A DNA stretch of 64,000 nt, taken from positions 1,130,001-1,194,000 of the forward strand of contig VWND01000003.1 of assembly GCA_009599575.1 (NCBI GenBank), written 5' to 3'. The notes under the pieces were generated by a model. That model made no database searches, was not told the DNA's origin, and saw only the letters and a list, made by a program, of their open reading frames with translations. The number at the start of each line of letters is the position of its first letter. Position 1 is the first letter of the stretch. Of the stretch, positions 45,888-60,320 are shown one piece after another. Source of the DNA: Blumeriella jaapii (taxonomy: Eukaryota > Ascomycota > Leotiomycetes > Helotiales > Drepanopezizaceae). Position numbers and translations under genes: made by a program.

Positions 45888-48685
45888 CCACGGAATATCG
45901 AAACCGTGGATTATATAGCAATATTATATTAATTTAGTTAACTTATTAAAAAACAAATTTTTTAACACGTTATTTAAATATTTGGACGTAATTTTATTTT
46001 ATTTAATTTTTTTAAAAAACACAAAGACTTTCTTGATAGCTTTCTTATTAAAAACGATTCTTTTTACATTAAAGATTTTTAATCTGCAATTTTAGAAAAC
46101 ACTTATTCGTTTAATTTAAATTTTATTAATTTTTTTATTAATATTATAGACAACGACGCTTTTTGTTTTCTTATGCGAGGCCGTATATCTCTTTTTGGCT
46201 CTTCTGGTGCACTTTTATTCAATAGCGCTAATATTACCGATTTTATCGAAAAATATAAAAAAACTTGTAAAAATTTCGGAGTTTTTAAGACTAAGATGTT
46301 CGATAAGCTTTTTCGCTATTATAATTTAATTATCAAAAATATTATTAAATCGATAAATAAATAAAAGGCTATTAGAGCTCGAGATTAACGTAAGCTAATT
46401 AAAGCTTTGAAATCGGAATTTCGAAATTACGATCGTTAGCAAATCCGCGATACTATCGCTTTTTTCAAACAATTTGTTATAATAATTCGCTAAACTAAAA
46501 AACTTAAAGCTTATTATCGTATTTATACGAAAGTTTCTGACGTTTTCGTTAATAAAAAGGTTTTAAGCGAAATTGAGCAAAAAAAATTGTTTTTACTTGG
46601 CTTTTTAATTAGCATTCGCAATAAGATTATTAAATATTTTAAGGTTGATAAACAAGATTTTGAAATCTTCGATTAGTATTTCAAATTTGTGAAATTCGTT
46701 TTTAAACAAGATTAAAGCGAACGTATTATCGAAGCTATAAACTAAAAAAAATCTCCCTCTTTTACTTATAAGAAAAACGTAAAAGCTTTAATGCAGGAAT
46801 ATGCCCAGCTATTAAAAGTTATCGAAATCGCCAAAAAACAATTAATTACTATATTATTTAATCGTTTTGTAAAATTTATTAATTTAAAAAAGCTTAATAA
46901 GGATATCGAAACTTTCGTGTTAAAATTTACCGATATTAAAATTCAAGGATTTTAAAATAAAATCGAAGGTTTTATGCAATAGCAGAAGAAACTTTTTTAC
47001 GTTAATTTAAATAATAAAAACGATTAAAATAGCTTTTACAACAACTACTTTTTTTAAGATGCGCGAAACGATCAATTTCGCTAAGCTATCGTAAAAGTAA
47101 TGGCTGCTCAGTGGCAATCTTTTCGTATTAGCGATTAAAATCAGCGAAATATTAATTATAATAACGATTATCAAAAGAAAAAAGGAAACCAACGCGGAAA
47201 CTAAAATCGCGGCTATTAAAATAATAAAAATAATTATTAAAACAGATCCTGTGGCCTTAAATATGAATTTTGTAATAATAAAGAAATTTATTGCGAAGAA
47301 TTTTATATTCGTTTTAAATGCAAAGTATTTAATTTTTGTATAAATAATAGTATTTGCTATATTAACAAATACGAAGCGATCTGCTTCGGATTTACGAAAG
47401 CAGAAATAGGCCTTTTTAATAAAACTGAAAATTAAAGCTGATTAAATATTATTCGTTTGAAAATAAAAGGTACGAAATGGAACGACTGTTTAGAAAACAA
47501 AAAGAATGCAAAGACGATTTTTACTAGTAAAAAAAAAACATTTCAAAAAGCGTACTAATTAAAAAGAAAACCTTTATCCTAAGCGTAAATAAAGTTTAAG
47601 TATATAAATAAAAAACAAATATATATATTACTAATGCAAATATCGCATTTGCAAATATTATAATTGCATAATCGAATCAGCGAATTATAAAAAAGCAAAA
47701 TGTTTCTGTTTTATTCGCTAAATCAGCTGATATGAAAAAAAACGTCAGAATCGAAAAAAAAAAAGATTTTGGAATTCGAAAAAAAATCGATGAAATTATT
47801 AGAAAAACGCTTATAATAAAAAAAATTAACGACGATATAAAAAATATCGATACCGATATTCCGGTTCAAATTATTTAGAAAATATCAGCTTTTAAACGCT
47901 TATTATTAATGCGAAGCGAAAAATAAATCGACAAATATATTAGTTCCGAAGCCGTCGACGAAGTTATTAAAAAAATTATAAAATAAAAAATTAAATTGAA
48001 ATTCAGCGATTTATTTAATATAAAAAAAAAATTCGACAAAATTATTAATAAACAAATCTTTGCATTAAAAAAAAACGAAAAAATTGAAATCATTCGAAAA
48101 AAAAACGACTTTAAATTGAAAAAAAACCAGAAAGAAATTTATAATACCGCAATTAATTTAGCCGATAAAAAGGAATCTTCGGAAAAAATCAGCTTTTTAG
48201 CTTTTGCTATAAAAACCCAAAAGTCAAAACGACGAAACTGCTTTTATACGGCTATAAAAGTGCTAAAAATAAAAATAATGCTTGAAAAAAGTACGACCGC
48301 TTTCGCTTTATTCGATAATAAAGCCGAAGTTAATTATATAAACCAGGAAACAGCCGAAGCCAATAGTATTTCGATTATCACCGATAAACGAATAATTTAT
48401 ACTATCGTTAATAAAAATACGATTAAATTTAATAAAATTATACGAAATATAAAAATCGACGTTGGAAGTATTATTATTTATAAAAACTTTTTGATAATAA
48501 AAAAATGCTTTTATTTTATTATTTTTGGAATATTTTAAATCTTGGAAAGTTTCGTCAGCTTTAAATATATCGAGAACGGCCAAATAAAAGCTTTTTTTTA
48601 GAATTGAAACCGGTTTTTTTAAAATTAAATTATTATCGCCGGCGATAAGATTTTTTTAATCGACGTTTTATTAGAAAACGAATAG
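45888..48685 (+). pseudogene. gag: gag-protease ORF of element 1 copy F
   Basis: The capsid region is open from 46173, with KKTCKNFGVFKTKMFDKLFR. This copy keeps the A-run missing in copy A, so the frame stays the same up to the six-Cys region (47262 on). A later indel then brings the protease into another frame (47996-48535, 180 codons open), with LFDNKAEVNYINQ (from D-S/N-G-A) near 48310. TAG at 48683. Confidence 0.82.
48652..48658 (+). promoter_or_regulatory. Candidate -1 frameshift heptamer T-TTT-TTA, copy F
   Basis: Codons ATT TTT TTA in the protease frame; same position as in copies A and E. Confidence 0.38.
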
Positions 48686-48749
48686 CCGGCTTTGGTTTTA
48701 GAATAAACGCTGGGCTGTAACAAAACCTGGAAAATATTCGTTTAAAAGC

Positions 48750-48782
48750 ATTTACGTTATTAATCGAAATGGCACCACGAAT
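48750..48782 (+). repeat. 33-bp palindromic insert, protease/RT site, copy F
   Basis: ATTTACG + core + CACGAAT; reads FTLLIEMAPRM in the RT frame. Confidence 0.78.
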
Positions 48783-50695
48783 GAAATTGGCCAATATTAA
48801 TATTTTTGGCTATTAATTCGGAAATAAAAGTTTCGAAGATTTCGTTTTCGTATTAAACAAACCCGACTTATATATTTTACCTTTTTGTATTAATATCAGC
48901 ATTTTTTACAAGCGCAAAGTTAATAAAATACGATCCGTGAATCTTGGTGAATCCGGTGGAAATATTTCCGGAAAAATAAACGATTAATTTAAAAAGGATA
49001 AAATAACAAAATTACTTTAATCAGTTACTGGCGAACTCGAAGAATTTATTACCGGCCGATTTTCCAGCTTATTATTTAGCAGCCGATTTATAAAAGATCG
49101 ATTTAATAATTTAGCAATCGGAACCCAATTTTTGCTAAAAAAAAAAAAGGTTTTGTACGAAATTTTACGCAACCGAAAAAAGGTTATAGCCTTCGATTTC
49201 ACCGAAATAGGCCAATTCAGCTTTAACGTTACGTTTTATATCGATATTAAAACCGTATTTTACGAAGCCTGGCAAGAAAAGACCTTTTTAATTTTTAAAG
49301 TTTTTTAAAATAAAATAGTCGAAATGCTGAAAAAACGAATTAAGCAAGGAATCTTCGAATTTTATTACGGCTTATATAAAAATAAATAGTTTATCGTTGC
49401 GAAAAAAAAGAAAAGCATTTACAAATTTATTATCGTAATCGTCGAAATAAACAAAATAACGATACAAAACGCTAACGTGCTATTTAACGTCGATTAATTT
49501 TCGAACGAATTCGCAGAATTAACGATCGCTTTTTTTTTCGATTTGTTTTTCGGCTACGATTATTTAATATTTGATTTACGATTTCGAAATATAACGGCAA
49601 TTTAAATACTAATCGGTTTGCTGCGTATAACGAAAGTATTTATAGAAGCTATCAATTCAGTCGCTTAATTCGTAAAAATCGTATATAAAATCTTTATAAT
49701 TTGCATTTTTGACATTGTTTTTTTTACGTTAACGACGTTAAAATAAAAGGCTTTAGATTATATTATAATAATAAAATTTTTTTTTTTAAAATTCGACGTT
49801 ATATAATAAAACATATTTAAAATATCGACAAAATTATAGTCTGCTTCGAAAAAGCCAAAGCTATTATTGGCCTTCGATTAAAATTTTGCATATCCGAAAT
49901 AAATATCGTTGGCTATATAACTAATAGCGCTGGCCGCTATTTTTAACGAAAAAAAATTAAAAAGATTTGCGAATAAAAAAGGTATAAAAATATTACCGAA
50001 GCTAGAGCTTTTATTAACGTTGTGATTTACTATCGTAATTAAATTAAAAACTTTTTTTAAAAAGCTGTATTTATTTACGCTACGATAAAAAAAAAAATCG
50101 ATTTCGTTTGGGAAAAAAAGCAAAGCAAAATTATAAAAATTTTTAAAAACGACTTTTTATCGGCTTTATTGCTTATGCGGATCGATTATAGCTTAAACGC
50201 AGAAAAAATCATTTTAATTATCGACGCTAATATTTTCGGTTAAAAAGCTGTATTATAATAAATCGATAAAAACAAAAAACGGTATTTTTTACGATTCGAA
50301 AGCGATTTATAATCTTTCGCGAAAGCACGCTACGATATTATTAAACGAAAATATCGAGGCGCTTTTAAAGCAATAAAAAAAATAAAAAACGAATTGTACG
50401 GCGTATATTTTATTTTAAAAACAAACGCAAAAGTTTTTGTCGATTAATTAAATAAAAAAACCAGTGATTTATTAAAAGCGCTCGTTATTAATTAAATAGC
50501 TTAGATACGATTTAAGAATTTCGAAATCAAACATATTAAAAAAACAATTAATACAACGGCAAACGGCTTTTTTAAACGAAAACGCTTTTATTCGTTTGAT
50601 TTTGCTAAATAAAACGAATAAAATATCGACGAATAAATCGCTGACGAAATCGGCTGCTTTGCTATTTGCGCTTTGGGTTTTATAAAGCCAAAATT

Positions 50696-50791
50696 ATTCG
50701 CGTTATTATTTCGGCTGGCATCGCGAATAAAAAATATTAATTTTCGAGCCGAAAAAACATTCGCGTTATTATTTCGGCTGGCATTGCGAAT
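50696..50791 (+). repeat. Two 33-bp palindromic inserts in the integrase linker, copy F
   Basis: Units 50696-50728 and 50759-50791; reads FALLFRLASRI and FALLFRLALRM. Confidence 0.82.
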
Positions 50792-52339
50792 GGATTTGAT
50801 CGAAAACGATCGGAATAAGCCGATTAGCGACGAAAATAAACTTTTGATCGATAATTACGAAACCGAAAACTTTTATTTAATCGTATATTATTTAATTATT
50901 TTATTTAAATTATTTAGCGTATTAAATTATTAATTTAAATTATTTAAAAACCAGGCTTTCGATTATATTTTAGCCGATAGAAAGTTATACAAAATAAAAA
51001 ATAATATATATTAAAAACGCTTAGTAGTAAATAATAAAGCCGATAAGTTTCAAATTATAAAAAAAACTTACGAAAAAGTGTTTTATAAAAAAGCTGAAGC
51101 TATTTATTACCGAATTAAAAACGATTTTTAATAGAAAAAATATTTCGAAAACTGCAAAGCTTTCGTTAAAAGCTGTATTTTTTGTTAAAAGCGAAAATTT
51201 GGCCGAAAAAAAAACTTATTATATCCGACGTAATTTTTCGGAATTTAAAAAAAAATTAATTTCGACGTTATACGCGTACCGATTACCGACCGCGAATATA
51301 CGTATTTCGTATTCGTTATCGACGATTTGTTTAGATAGCTTAAAAAGCGATTTTTCCGAAACGCTATTTCCGAAATTATAACGATTTTTTTTTGGAAAAA
51401 CGTTGTATATCGATACGGTTTGTTTAGTAAATTAAACGTCGATAATAAATCCGAAAACAAAAGCGTTATCGAGACTTTTACAAAAAAATACGGGATTTAG
51501 CGTATTTAAATTTTAATTTACAATTCGAAAAGCAACGGATTTATTAAACGAAATTATAAAAATATTTTTAACGGCTTTTCAAAAACCATTCGAAAAGATT
51601 ATAAACGTTAATCGCGGAAATTCTCGGAAATGCTTTTTATTATGCGCATATATATATACGCTTTTATTAAAATGATTTTATTTTTTATTTAATACGGCAA
51701 AAACGCTCGACTGCTTCTGAAAACAAAATGGCCTGTATAAAAGCTTTATAACGTAGTTAAAATAAAAACGAAAACAAATTTATTAATAATAAAATTTAAA
51801 TAATTAAATTACCGCGATATAAATATAAAAGAAATAATTTTAAAAAAAAAAAATATAAAAAAGCAGTTAAAAAAATTTAAAATAAAACCAAAGTTTTAAA
51901 AAAAACGCTAATCAGAAAAGAAAATCTGATTTTAATTTACGACGTTCAGCGCGCTATCGACAAATCGGCCGATATTAAGCTTAATTATAAATAGCTCGGA
52001 TTTTACGAAATATGCGAGGCCGAGTTAAATAAAAGCTATTATAAGCTTACGGAATTCGATAAAACAAAACTAAAAAAAACGTTCGCCGCTAACCGGTTAA
52101 AACGATTTTATAAAAGAAATTAGCAAGTTTATTTTTTGGATTTTAAATCAAAAAGCGATTCCGATTTTAGCGACTTCGACGACGATTCCGACCAAAGCGA
52201 TTATATTTTTAAAAAAGAAAATCCTTTTGAAAAAGTTTAAAAACAACCGAACGATAATTCCGCTGCCGAAAGCACAGTTCAAATCGTAATTTCATTTATA
52301 ATCAAAAAAGAAAAAAATGCATACAAAATTGTTTACTAA

Positions 52340-52778
52340 TTGATTTATTGTTTTTATTGTTTATTGTTTTCCTTTTTATTATATACTGTTTTATTATTTT
52401 TGTTTTGCTTTGTTTGTATATAATTTAATTATTTTGTTTCATATATATTATTTATTTTTAAGTTTTTTTTTTATATTATTTAAGATATTTATTATATTTT
52501 TCTTTGTTTGACTATACTTTTGTTTATCAGAATAAAAGCTTTATATATATTTAAGCCGCATATTTAATATATTTATATTGCTCGCATATTTTACGAAAAC
52601 TATTTTTTATATATTTTATTATTTGCTATTTTCTGTATTATTTATTTTTTTCGTTGTTTTGAACGGATGTCTGCCTGAACAGCTATAATTTATTAAAAAA
52701 ACAGCATACGGATTTCCGTAACTTTTGGATACAAATATTTTATAATTCTCGTACTTTTTTTTAATTATTTTTTAACAA
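52340..52778 (+). other. T-rich spacer between pol and ORF3, copy F
   Basis: Same spacer; nothing else seen. Confidence 0.55.
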
Positions 52779-55700
52779 ATATAATATATTTTTCTAATTA
52801 ATAAATCTATCGATATTATATCGTTTTCTAAGCAAAGCGTTGCTAAATCTAATAAATTTATTTTTAATTTATTTTGGAACGGAATTATTATACGCAACTT
52901 TTCCGAATTTAAACAAATATATAATACCGCTATTTTTAATTAACAAGCAGCTTTCGTAAAAACATTTATAAAATAATTCGATATAATAACTGAAAACGTT
53001 AACGAATTTTTATTCGATTACGAAAGTTTCGTTAAAACTGAATTCGTTCGTAAAAGCCTTAATTACGATAAATTTCTATTAAACTACGATAACGTTTTAA
53101 AAGCCTTCGCCGAAGCAAAAAAAACTCGAAATAATAAAAAAAAAATAATAAATCGAATTTTGCGCTTTCTGCTAAATCAATAAGAAAAAAATATTTAAAA
53201 ATACGTTTTTAACAAAATCACCGGTATTATTTTATTTCGGCACTTCGCTCGTCTTTTCGAAACTATTACCCTTATTAAAAAAAAAGTTTGGGTATTAAAC
53301 GCTTATATTTTTAAAACGTAAGCTTTAAAAGCCAATAATCCAAAAGCCCGCAAGTTTATAAATCTTTTTACAACTGTTTGCAAATTAATCGACGACGCTA
53401 TGCAATCGCTAAAAAAAGTTTTAATCGGCTGCGAAACCTTAAATTTGATTTTTTTTTAAACTAAAAATTAAATATTATTAAATATAACATTTTTATATCG
53501 AAAAAAAAAAACGACGCCATTCCGATATTTTAAATTTACGACGACGAAAAAAACGAAAAAATTAATATTATTTTCGTTTAATTCGAAAACATACGCGGTG
53601 ATAATTAATATTTTCAAAGCAGCTAAAACAATTCGGCGATTTTTATTTTTAATTATCGAAAACGAATCCGAGGACGAAATCAAAAGCGTAATAATAAACA
53701 ATCGTTTATTCGAATATAAAAAACTTATTGTATTTATAAAAACGATTCCGGAAAAAATAAAAACAAAAAACGTAAAAAAACGCGCCGATATTTTCGAAAC
53801 TTTTTTTGTTCGAAAAAGAAAACTATTTACGTCGCTAGCAAAAAAGGCACCGCGAGTAAAAACAGCCGGAAATCGACGCCGAATTATAAATTTTAAGCTA
53901 ATTAATAAAAAACGCGACGATTTTACAAAATCAGATTTAAAAAATCTTAGTATTCCGAAAGGAAAAAACTTAAACGACTTTGAATCTGACTTTTCGAAAT
54001 TAAATACGCAAATATTAAAAACGTTTGCTGCGTTTAAAAACGTCGTGCCGCTAATATTTTAGATTTTAATAAAAGCATTTAAAATCTCGACCATTACACG
54101 ACTCGACCGAAAAAGCCTGAAAAAAAACATCGAAATTATTACGAAAAAAATCATACAAAAAGCTTAAAATCAGATTATTTTATTTAAAACTTTCGCTTTC
54201 GACGACGAAACGATTTATAAGTTTTATTTCGATATTTTTATATAAAAATCAAATAAATCCGTCAACTTTTTTTTTTTTGCTTCGAACGAAAACTAAATTA
54301 AGTTTTTTTCGGAAAATTGCAAATATAATACGTTAAAGCAAATAAAAAAAACTTTTGAAAACGGTAATTCGTTTTTATTCGAATTTTCTTTCGCTGAAAA
54401 ACTTCGATTTTTTAATTTCGTTTTTACAAATAACGTTAACGCTAAAAAAAACGGCAAGTTTTGCTATTTTCACGTACGCTATTACGCGGCGTACTGCGAT
54501 TTAATTATAAAAAAAATCGACGTTATCGGCTTTGTTAATCGATTCGCTGCTATTAAAAATTCGAACTACGACGTATTTAAAATTGATTTTAATAACCAAT
54601 TTATATTTCGACGAAAAACTGCGAAAATTATTTAAGCGCATATTAAGATTTATTTGGGCTACGCAAATTTTAAAGCGGATTTTAAAATCTTTAGCGCGAT
54701 TATAAAACTCGATTAAAACGTGGAAAAATGGAAGCAACGAATATTTTCAAAAGCCGACTTTTCTGGCTTTTCGACCGAAGGTATATTTTAGAATTTATTC
54801 GAATTAAATTGCGAATTCGTTAATTACGTAAAGTTTTACAACGGAAAAAACAAGCTATTATTGTATTTTATAAAAAAAAAAATAGTTATATACAAGTACT
54901 ATTTCCGATTAATTAAAACCTAAAAAACGCTTACAGCTTTTTTCGCTAATATATTTTACAATTTTATTTAATAAATTTTCAAAATGCACTCCGGTTTTTA
55001 CTTCGCTATTTTGATTATTCGAAATTTTAAAAACTGCCGTTTCGTAATATATTTTAACGTTTCGATCGCTTTAAATTTCGCTGGTTCCGATCGTATTACG
55101 GTTATAAAATTCGATATCGCCGATTTTTAAAAAAAGAAAAAAATCGAAAATCTTATCGACGCCATTTTCGATTATTACGTTCTGTTTGTATTCGCATACA
55201 ATTCGGAAATAATCGAAGCTTATTTATAATTACATTACGACGCCAAGCTAATTAAAACTATTTAAAAAAGCTTAGTTTTTTTGTATTTCAGCGCGTTTAA
55301 AATAATGGCCTCGGCTATTTTATCGGATTACGAAACTAAAAGCTACGAAATAAAAAATAAAATAATTTTTGTCAGCTTTTCGATTAAGCAAAAGGTTTTC
55401 GTAAAATTCAGAACCTAAAAAACCGACGGCGCAATACTGGTTTATTCGAATAATTATACGGCGCAAAAGTACAAAAACCATTTCGAAAACGACGTTTCGA
55501 TAAGCTATCTGATATTATTTATATTGCGGCGAAAGCAATTATTGCATTTTCGGTGATTTCGATTGCAAACGATTATTTCCGAATTATTCCGTGGAATAGT
55601 TTTTTTTACAAGCTTCGGAGCCTTTTCAAAAGCATTCGTCGGCAAACAACCGTAATCCGACCTATTAGTTTTACGCGAAGCAAAAGCGTTAATCGGTTTT

Positions 55701-56176
55701 AATTACAACGAACTAATCGATTATTTCTACGATTTTAATATAAGATTTTTTAGCGCTTTTTGCAAAGCGTAAAACCACGTTTAAAAACTGAAATCTATTA
55801 TTTACGAAAAAAAATCGTAAAAAACATTTATCGCGGCGATATTTAATAATATTATCGACGAAAAAGCTATTAGAACGTTCGTAAATTTGGACGATACTTC
55901 GACTAATATTTTATCGAGCTATTTTTTAAAAAAGCAGAATAAACAAAATAATTTAAACGATAAGCGAGACGCTATCCTTCCGCAGAAGCTAATAGCGAAA
56001 AGGCCAAAAACGGGCTAGAAGACCGAAAAAATATAAGGCTAAAAAATTCGTTTTTGGTTAATTAGTTTTTAAATTATATAAGATAAATTAAATTGCATTT
56101 ATTAAAATTATGTTTTTTTTTGGTCGTAATCAGAAACGATTATATATATTATTTAAAATAAAATATAAAACGGTAA
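52779..56176 (+). pseudogene. ORF3 of element 1 copy F, complete length
   Basis: Contains the longest clean ORF3 stretch outside copy A: 53598-54059 (154 codons), with IENESEDEIKSVIINNRLFE, KKRADIFETFFVRKRK, the palindrome, then NKKRDDFTKSDLKNL. This central third is charged and probably disordered. Downstream blocks are co-linear with copies C and E (KFCYFHVRYYAAYCDLI near 54450, KSRSLF-type C-terminal part near 55610-55990). The stop is in the LTR. No recognised family; Lys/Arg richness is partly a RIP effect, since Glu to Lys is a G to A change. Confidence 0.7.
53825..53857 (+). repeat. 33-bp palindromic insert in ORF3, copy F
   Basis: ATTTACG + core + CGCGAGT; reads FTSLAKKAPRV inside the 154-codon open stretch, which confirms the translated phase. 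Confidence 0.8.
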
Positions 56177-56430
56177 TATTTTGTATTAATAAAAGTTGAT
56201 AGTTTTAGCTATAATTAAAGCATGGACCTTTCCGAAACCCTTTGCTATTAACTATTTTTAACAGGTATAAAAGCAAAGCACTTTTTTAGATAATATTATA
56301 GGCACGCAGTCCAATTCATATTTTTATTTATTTTTCTTTTTTTTTCTTCAGTCTTTTTTAGGAATTTCCTAGATTATTTTATCCACCGACATATGGCCGT
56401 ATCAGTCTGGTTTTCCTATCTACTTTTATA
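56164..56430 (+). repeat. 3' LTR of element 1 copy F
   Basis: TATAAAACGG to CTTTTATA; compared with its 5' LTR the differences are of the C/T and G/A type. Confidence 0.92.
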
Positions 56431-57071
56431 TTAAAAAGGTTTTTTTTTGCTAAGCTTCGTAAAACACGGTTTTAATATCGATATAAAGCGTAACGTTAAA
56501 GCTAAATTGGCCCATTTTAGTAAAATCGAAAGTTATAGCTTTTTTCCGGTTGCGTAAAACTTCGTATAAAACTTTTTTTTTTTTTTAATAAAAATTGGGT
56601 TCCGATTACTAAGTTATTAAATCGTTTTTTTATAAATCGACTGTCAAATAATAGACTGGAAAATCGGCCGGTAATAAGTTTTTCGAATTCGTTAATAATT
56701 AATTAAAATGGTTTTATTATTTTATTTTTTTCAAATCAATTGTTTATTTTTTCGAAAATATTTTCATCGGATTCGCTAAGATTTACGAATCGTATTTTAT
56801 TAGCTTTGCGCTTGTAAAAAGTGCTAATATTAATACAAAAAAGTAAAATATATAAATCGGATTTGTTTAATACGAAAACGAAATCTTCGGAATTTTTATT
56901 TCCGAATTAATAATTAAAAATATTAATATTAGCCAATTTTATTCGCGATGCTATTTCGATTAGCGACGTAAATGCTTTTAGCCGAATATTTTTCAGGTTT
57001 TGTTATAGCTTAGCGTTTATCCTGAAATCAGAGCCGATTATTCGTTTTTCGATAAAACGTCGATTAAAAAG
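56431..57071 (-). pseudogene. pol: RT N-terminal part, element 1 copy D
   Basis: Minus-strand RT start from the frameshift region to the copy F insertion. Blocks ISEFEKLITGRFSSLLF-like (56700-56650) and TFDFTKMGQFSFNVTLYIDI-like (56530-56460) are co-linear with 3840-4080 of copy A. Confidence 0.8.
56941..56973 (-). repeat. 33-bp palindromic insert, protease/RT site, copy D
   Basis: On the minus strand ATTTACG + core + CGCGAAT; frame offset from the protease identical to copies A, E and F. Confidence 0.78.
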
Positions 57072-59834
57072 ATTTTGTCGCCGGCGACGATGATTTAATT
57101 TTAAAAAAATCGGTTTCAGTTTTAAAAAAAAACTTTTATTTGGCCGTTTTCGATGTATTTAAAATTAACGAAATTTTTTAAAATTTAAAACATTTTAAAA
57201 ATAATAAAATAAAAGTATTTTTTTATTATTAAAAAGTTTTTATAAATAATAATATTTTTAATATCGACTTTTATATTTCGTACAATTTTATTAAACTTAA
57301 TAATATTTTTATTAACGGTCGTGTAAATTATTCGTTTATCGATAATAATCGGAATATTATTAGCTTCGGCCGTTTTTTAGTTTATACAATTGATTTCGGC
57401 TTTATTATCGAATAAAACGAAAGCGGTCGTACTTTTTTTAAATATTATTTTTATTTTTAATGCTTTTATAGCCGTGTAAAAGCAGTTTCGTCGTTTTAAT
57501 TTTTAAATTTTTATAACGAAAATTAAAAAGCTGATTTTTTCCGAGGATTTTTTTCTATCGGCTAAATTAATTACGATATTATAAATTTCTTTTTGGTTTT
57601 TTTTTAATTTAAAATCGTTTTTTTTTCGAATGATTTTAATTTTTTTGTTTTTTTTTAAAATAAAAATTTGTTTATTAATAATTTTGTAGAATTTTTTTTT
57701 TATATTAAATAAATCGCTGAATTTCAATTTAATTTTTTGTTTTATAATTTTTTTAATAATTTCGTCGACGGCTTCGAAGTTAATATATTTATCGATTTAT
57801 TTTTCGCTTCGCATTAATAATAAGCGTTTAAAAGCTGGTATTTTTTAAATAATTTGAACCGAAATATCGATATCGATATTTTTTATATCGTCGTTAATTT
57901 TTTTTATTATAAGCGTTTTTTTAATAATTTTATCGGTTTTTTTTCGAATTTCAAAATCTTTTTTTTTTTCGATTTTAACGTTTTTTTTTATATCCGTCGG
58001 TTTGGCGAATAAAACAAAAGCGTTTTGTTTTTTTATAATTCGCTGGCTTAATTATATAATTATAATATTTGCAAATACGATAATTATATTAGTAATATAT
58101 GTATTTGTTTTATAATTATATATTTAAATTTTATTTACGCTTAAAATAAAGGTTTTTTTTTTAATCAATACGCTTTTTGAAATGTTTTTTTTTTATTAAT
58201 AAAAATCGTTTTTGCATTTTTTTTGTTTTTTAAGCAGTCGTTTTATTTCGTACTTTTTATTTTTAAACGAATAATATTCAATCAGCTTTGATTTTTAGCT
58301 TTATTAAAAAGGCTTATTCCTGTTTTTATCGGTCCGAAGCAAATCGCTTCGTATTTATTAATATAACAAATATTATTATTTATACAAAAATTAAATGCTT
58401 TGCATTTAAAACGAATATAAGGTTTTTCGCAGTAAATTTTTTTGTTATTATAAAATTTATATTTAAGGCCACGGGATTTGTTTTAATAATTACTTTTATT
58501 ATTTTAATAACCGCGATTTTGGTTTTTGCGTTGGTTTTCTTTTTTTTTAAATAATCGTTATTATAATTAATATTTCGTTGATTTTAATCGCTAGCACGGA
58601 AAAATTGCTATTAGACAGCTATTACTTTTACGGTAGCTTGGCGAAATTAATCGCTTCGCGTATTTTAAAAAAAATAATTATTATAAAAGCTATTTTAATC
58701 GTTTTTATTATCCGAATTAACGTAAAAAAGTTTTTTTTGCTATTGTATAAAATCTTCGATTTTGCTTTAAAGTTTTTAAATTTTAATATCGGTAAATTTT
58801 AATACAAAAGTTTCGATATTTTTATTAAGCTTTTCCAAGCTAATAGGTTTTGCAAAACGATTAAATAATATAATAATTGATTGTTTTTAGCGATTTCGGT
58901 AATTTTTAATAGCTGGGTATATTTTTATATTAAAGCTTCCACGTCTTTTTTATAAGTAAAAAAAAGAGATTTTTTTTGGTTTATAGTTTTAATAATACGT
59001 TCGCTTTGGTTTTGTTTAAAAACGAATTTTATAAATTTGAAATATTAATCGAAAATTTCAGGGTTTTGTTTATTAATTTTAAAATATTTAATAGTTTTGT
59101 TGCGAATACTGGTTAAAAGGCTAAGTAAAAACAATTTTCTTTGTTTAACTTCGCTTAAAAAATTTTTATTAACGAAAACGTCAGAAACTTTCGTATAAAT
59201 ACGATAATAAGCTTTAAGTTTTTTGACTTGGCGAGTTATTATAACAAACTGTTTAAAAAAAGCGATAATATCGCGAATTTGTTAACGATCGTAGTTTCGA
59301 AACTCCGATTTTAAAGCTTTAATTAATTTACGTTAGTTTCGAATTTTAATAATCTTTTATTTATTTATCGATTTAATAATATTTTTAATAATTGGATTAT
59401 AATAGCGAAGAAGTTTATCGAATATTTCAGTTTTAAAAATTCCGAAATTTTTATAAGTTTTTTTATATTTTTCGATAAAATCGGTAATATTGGCGCTATT
59501 AAATAAAAGTGTATCAAAAAAGCCAAGGAAAAGCATGCGGCCTCGTATAAAAAAAACGAAAAGCGTCGTTGTTTATAATATTAATAAAAGTATTGGTAAA
59601 GTTTGAATTAAATAAATAAATGTTTTCTGGAATTGCAGGTTAAAGGTTTTTAGTATAAAAAAAATCGTTTTTAATAAAAGAATTATTAAAAAAGTTTTTA
59701 TATTTTTTAAAAAAATTAAATAAAATAAAATTGCGTCCAGATATTTAAATAATACGTTGAAGAATTTATTTTTTAATAAGTTGATTCGATTGATATAATA
59801 TTGCTGTATAATCCACGGTTTCGATATTCCGTGG
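57038..59834 (-). pseudogene. gag: gag-protease ORF of element 1 copy D
   Basis: On the minus strand: hairpin 59834-59813, capsid region about 59540-58950, six-Cys region about 58450-58330 and retropepsin LFDNKAEINCI-type block near 57420. The stop position is TAA (57040-57038) where A, E and F have TAG. Copy D keeps C at the first base of the T-run heptamer (57071-57065), the only copy to do so. Confidence 0.8.
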
Positions 59835-60320
59835 CTCAAGCTAATACACGTACAGCCATTTTTTTACTACTTTTAATAAGAAGCCGCAAATTGTAGTTGT
59901 TATAATTATAAAGCGTAAAATCAGAAAATTAAGTTTTCGCTAGGCGTTTAATCAAAAAAGATTTAGTTTAAAAAGGCCGAGCCCAGCGGTCGAAGCGTAC
60001 GAACCAATATTCGATTTGTTATTTTTAAATAAAAGAGCGATTTTCGAGTTTTGAATTTCGTACGGTTCAAAATTGCCTAATCGCAATTTTAAACGTTTTT
60101 AAAATATATTGCATTTTTATAATTTAATAATTATGCGCAAAATAAAAGAAGCTATTAAAGATTTTTCATATAATATAGCTGCGAATAATATTATATAAAA
60201 GGTTTCTTAAGCCGTAATAGCGAAATATCGAAATCGATTTTAATTGCGAATTTAAAAAATGCATCGGCGAATATATAAAAACAAAATACCGAAGTTTAAA
60301 TCTCTGCGTAGATTATCAAA
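59835..60320 (-). other. Leader and primer-binding site, copy D
   Basis: Primer-binding site at 60294-60318 on the minus strand (plus-strand end ...GATTATCA). The leader is co-linear with copy A. Confidence 0.6.

Larger units (their letters stand above)
48659..52339 (+). pseudogene. pol: pol of element 1 copy F: RT, RNase H, integrase
   Basis: RT FDLFFGYDYL is at about 49537 and YVND at 49735; a 1-base loss in the T-run just before it shifts the frame. RNase H starts at M-R-I-D-Y (50175), with VDANIFG near 50220. The zinc region is near 51060-51190 and the core near 51430-51730. The GPY/F-like domain is near 51980, and the acidic Ser/Asp tail follows near 52150. Stop TAC-TAA at 52337. Confidence 0.87.
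45136..56430 (+). mobile_element. Element 1 copy F, full length (11,295 bp)
   Basis: Complete element with target duplication TTAA on both sides (45132-45135 and 56431-56434), inserted in the RT region of copy D. Its 5' LTR keeps the original TGTAAAACGGTGATACTTTG start. Confidence 0.94.
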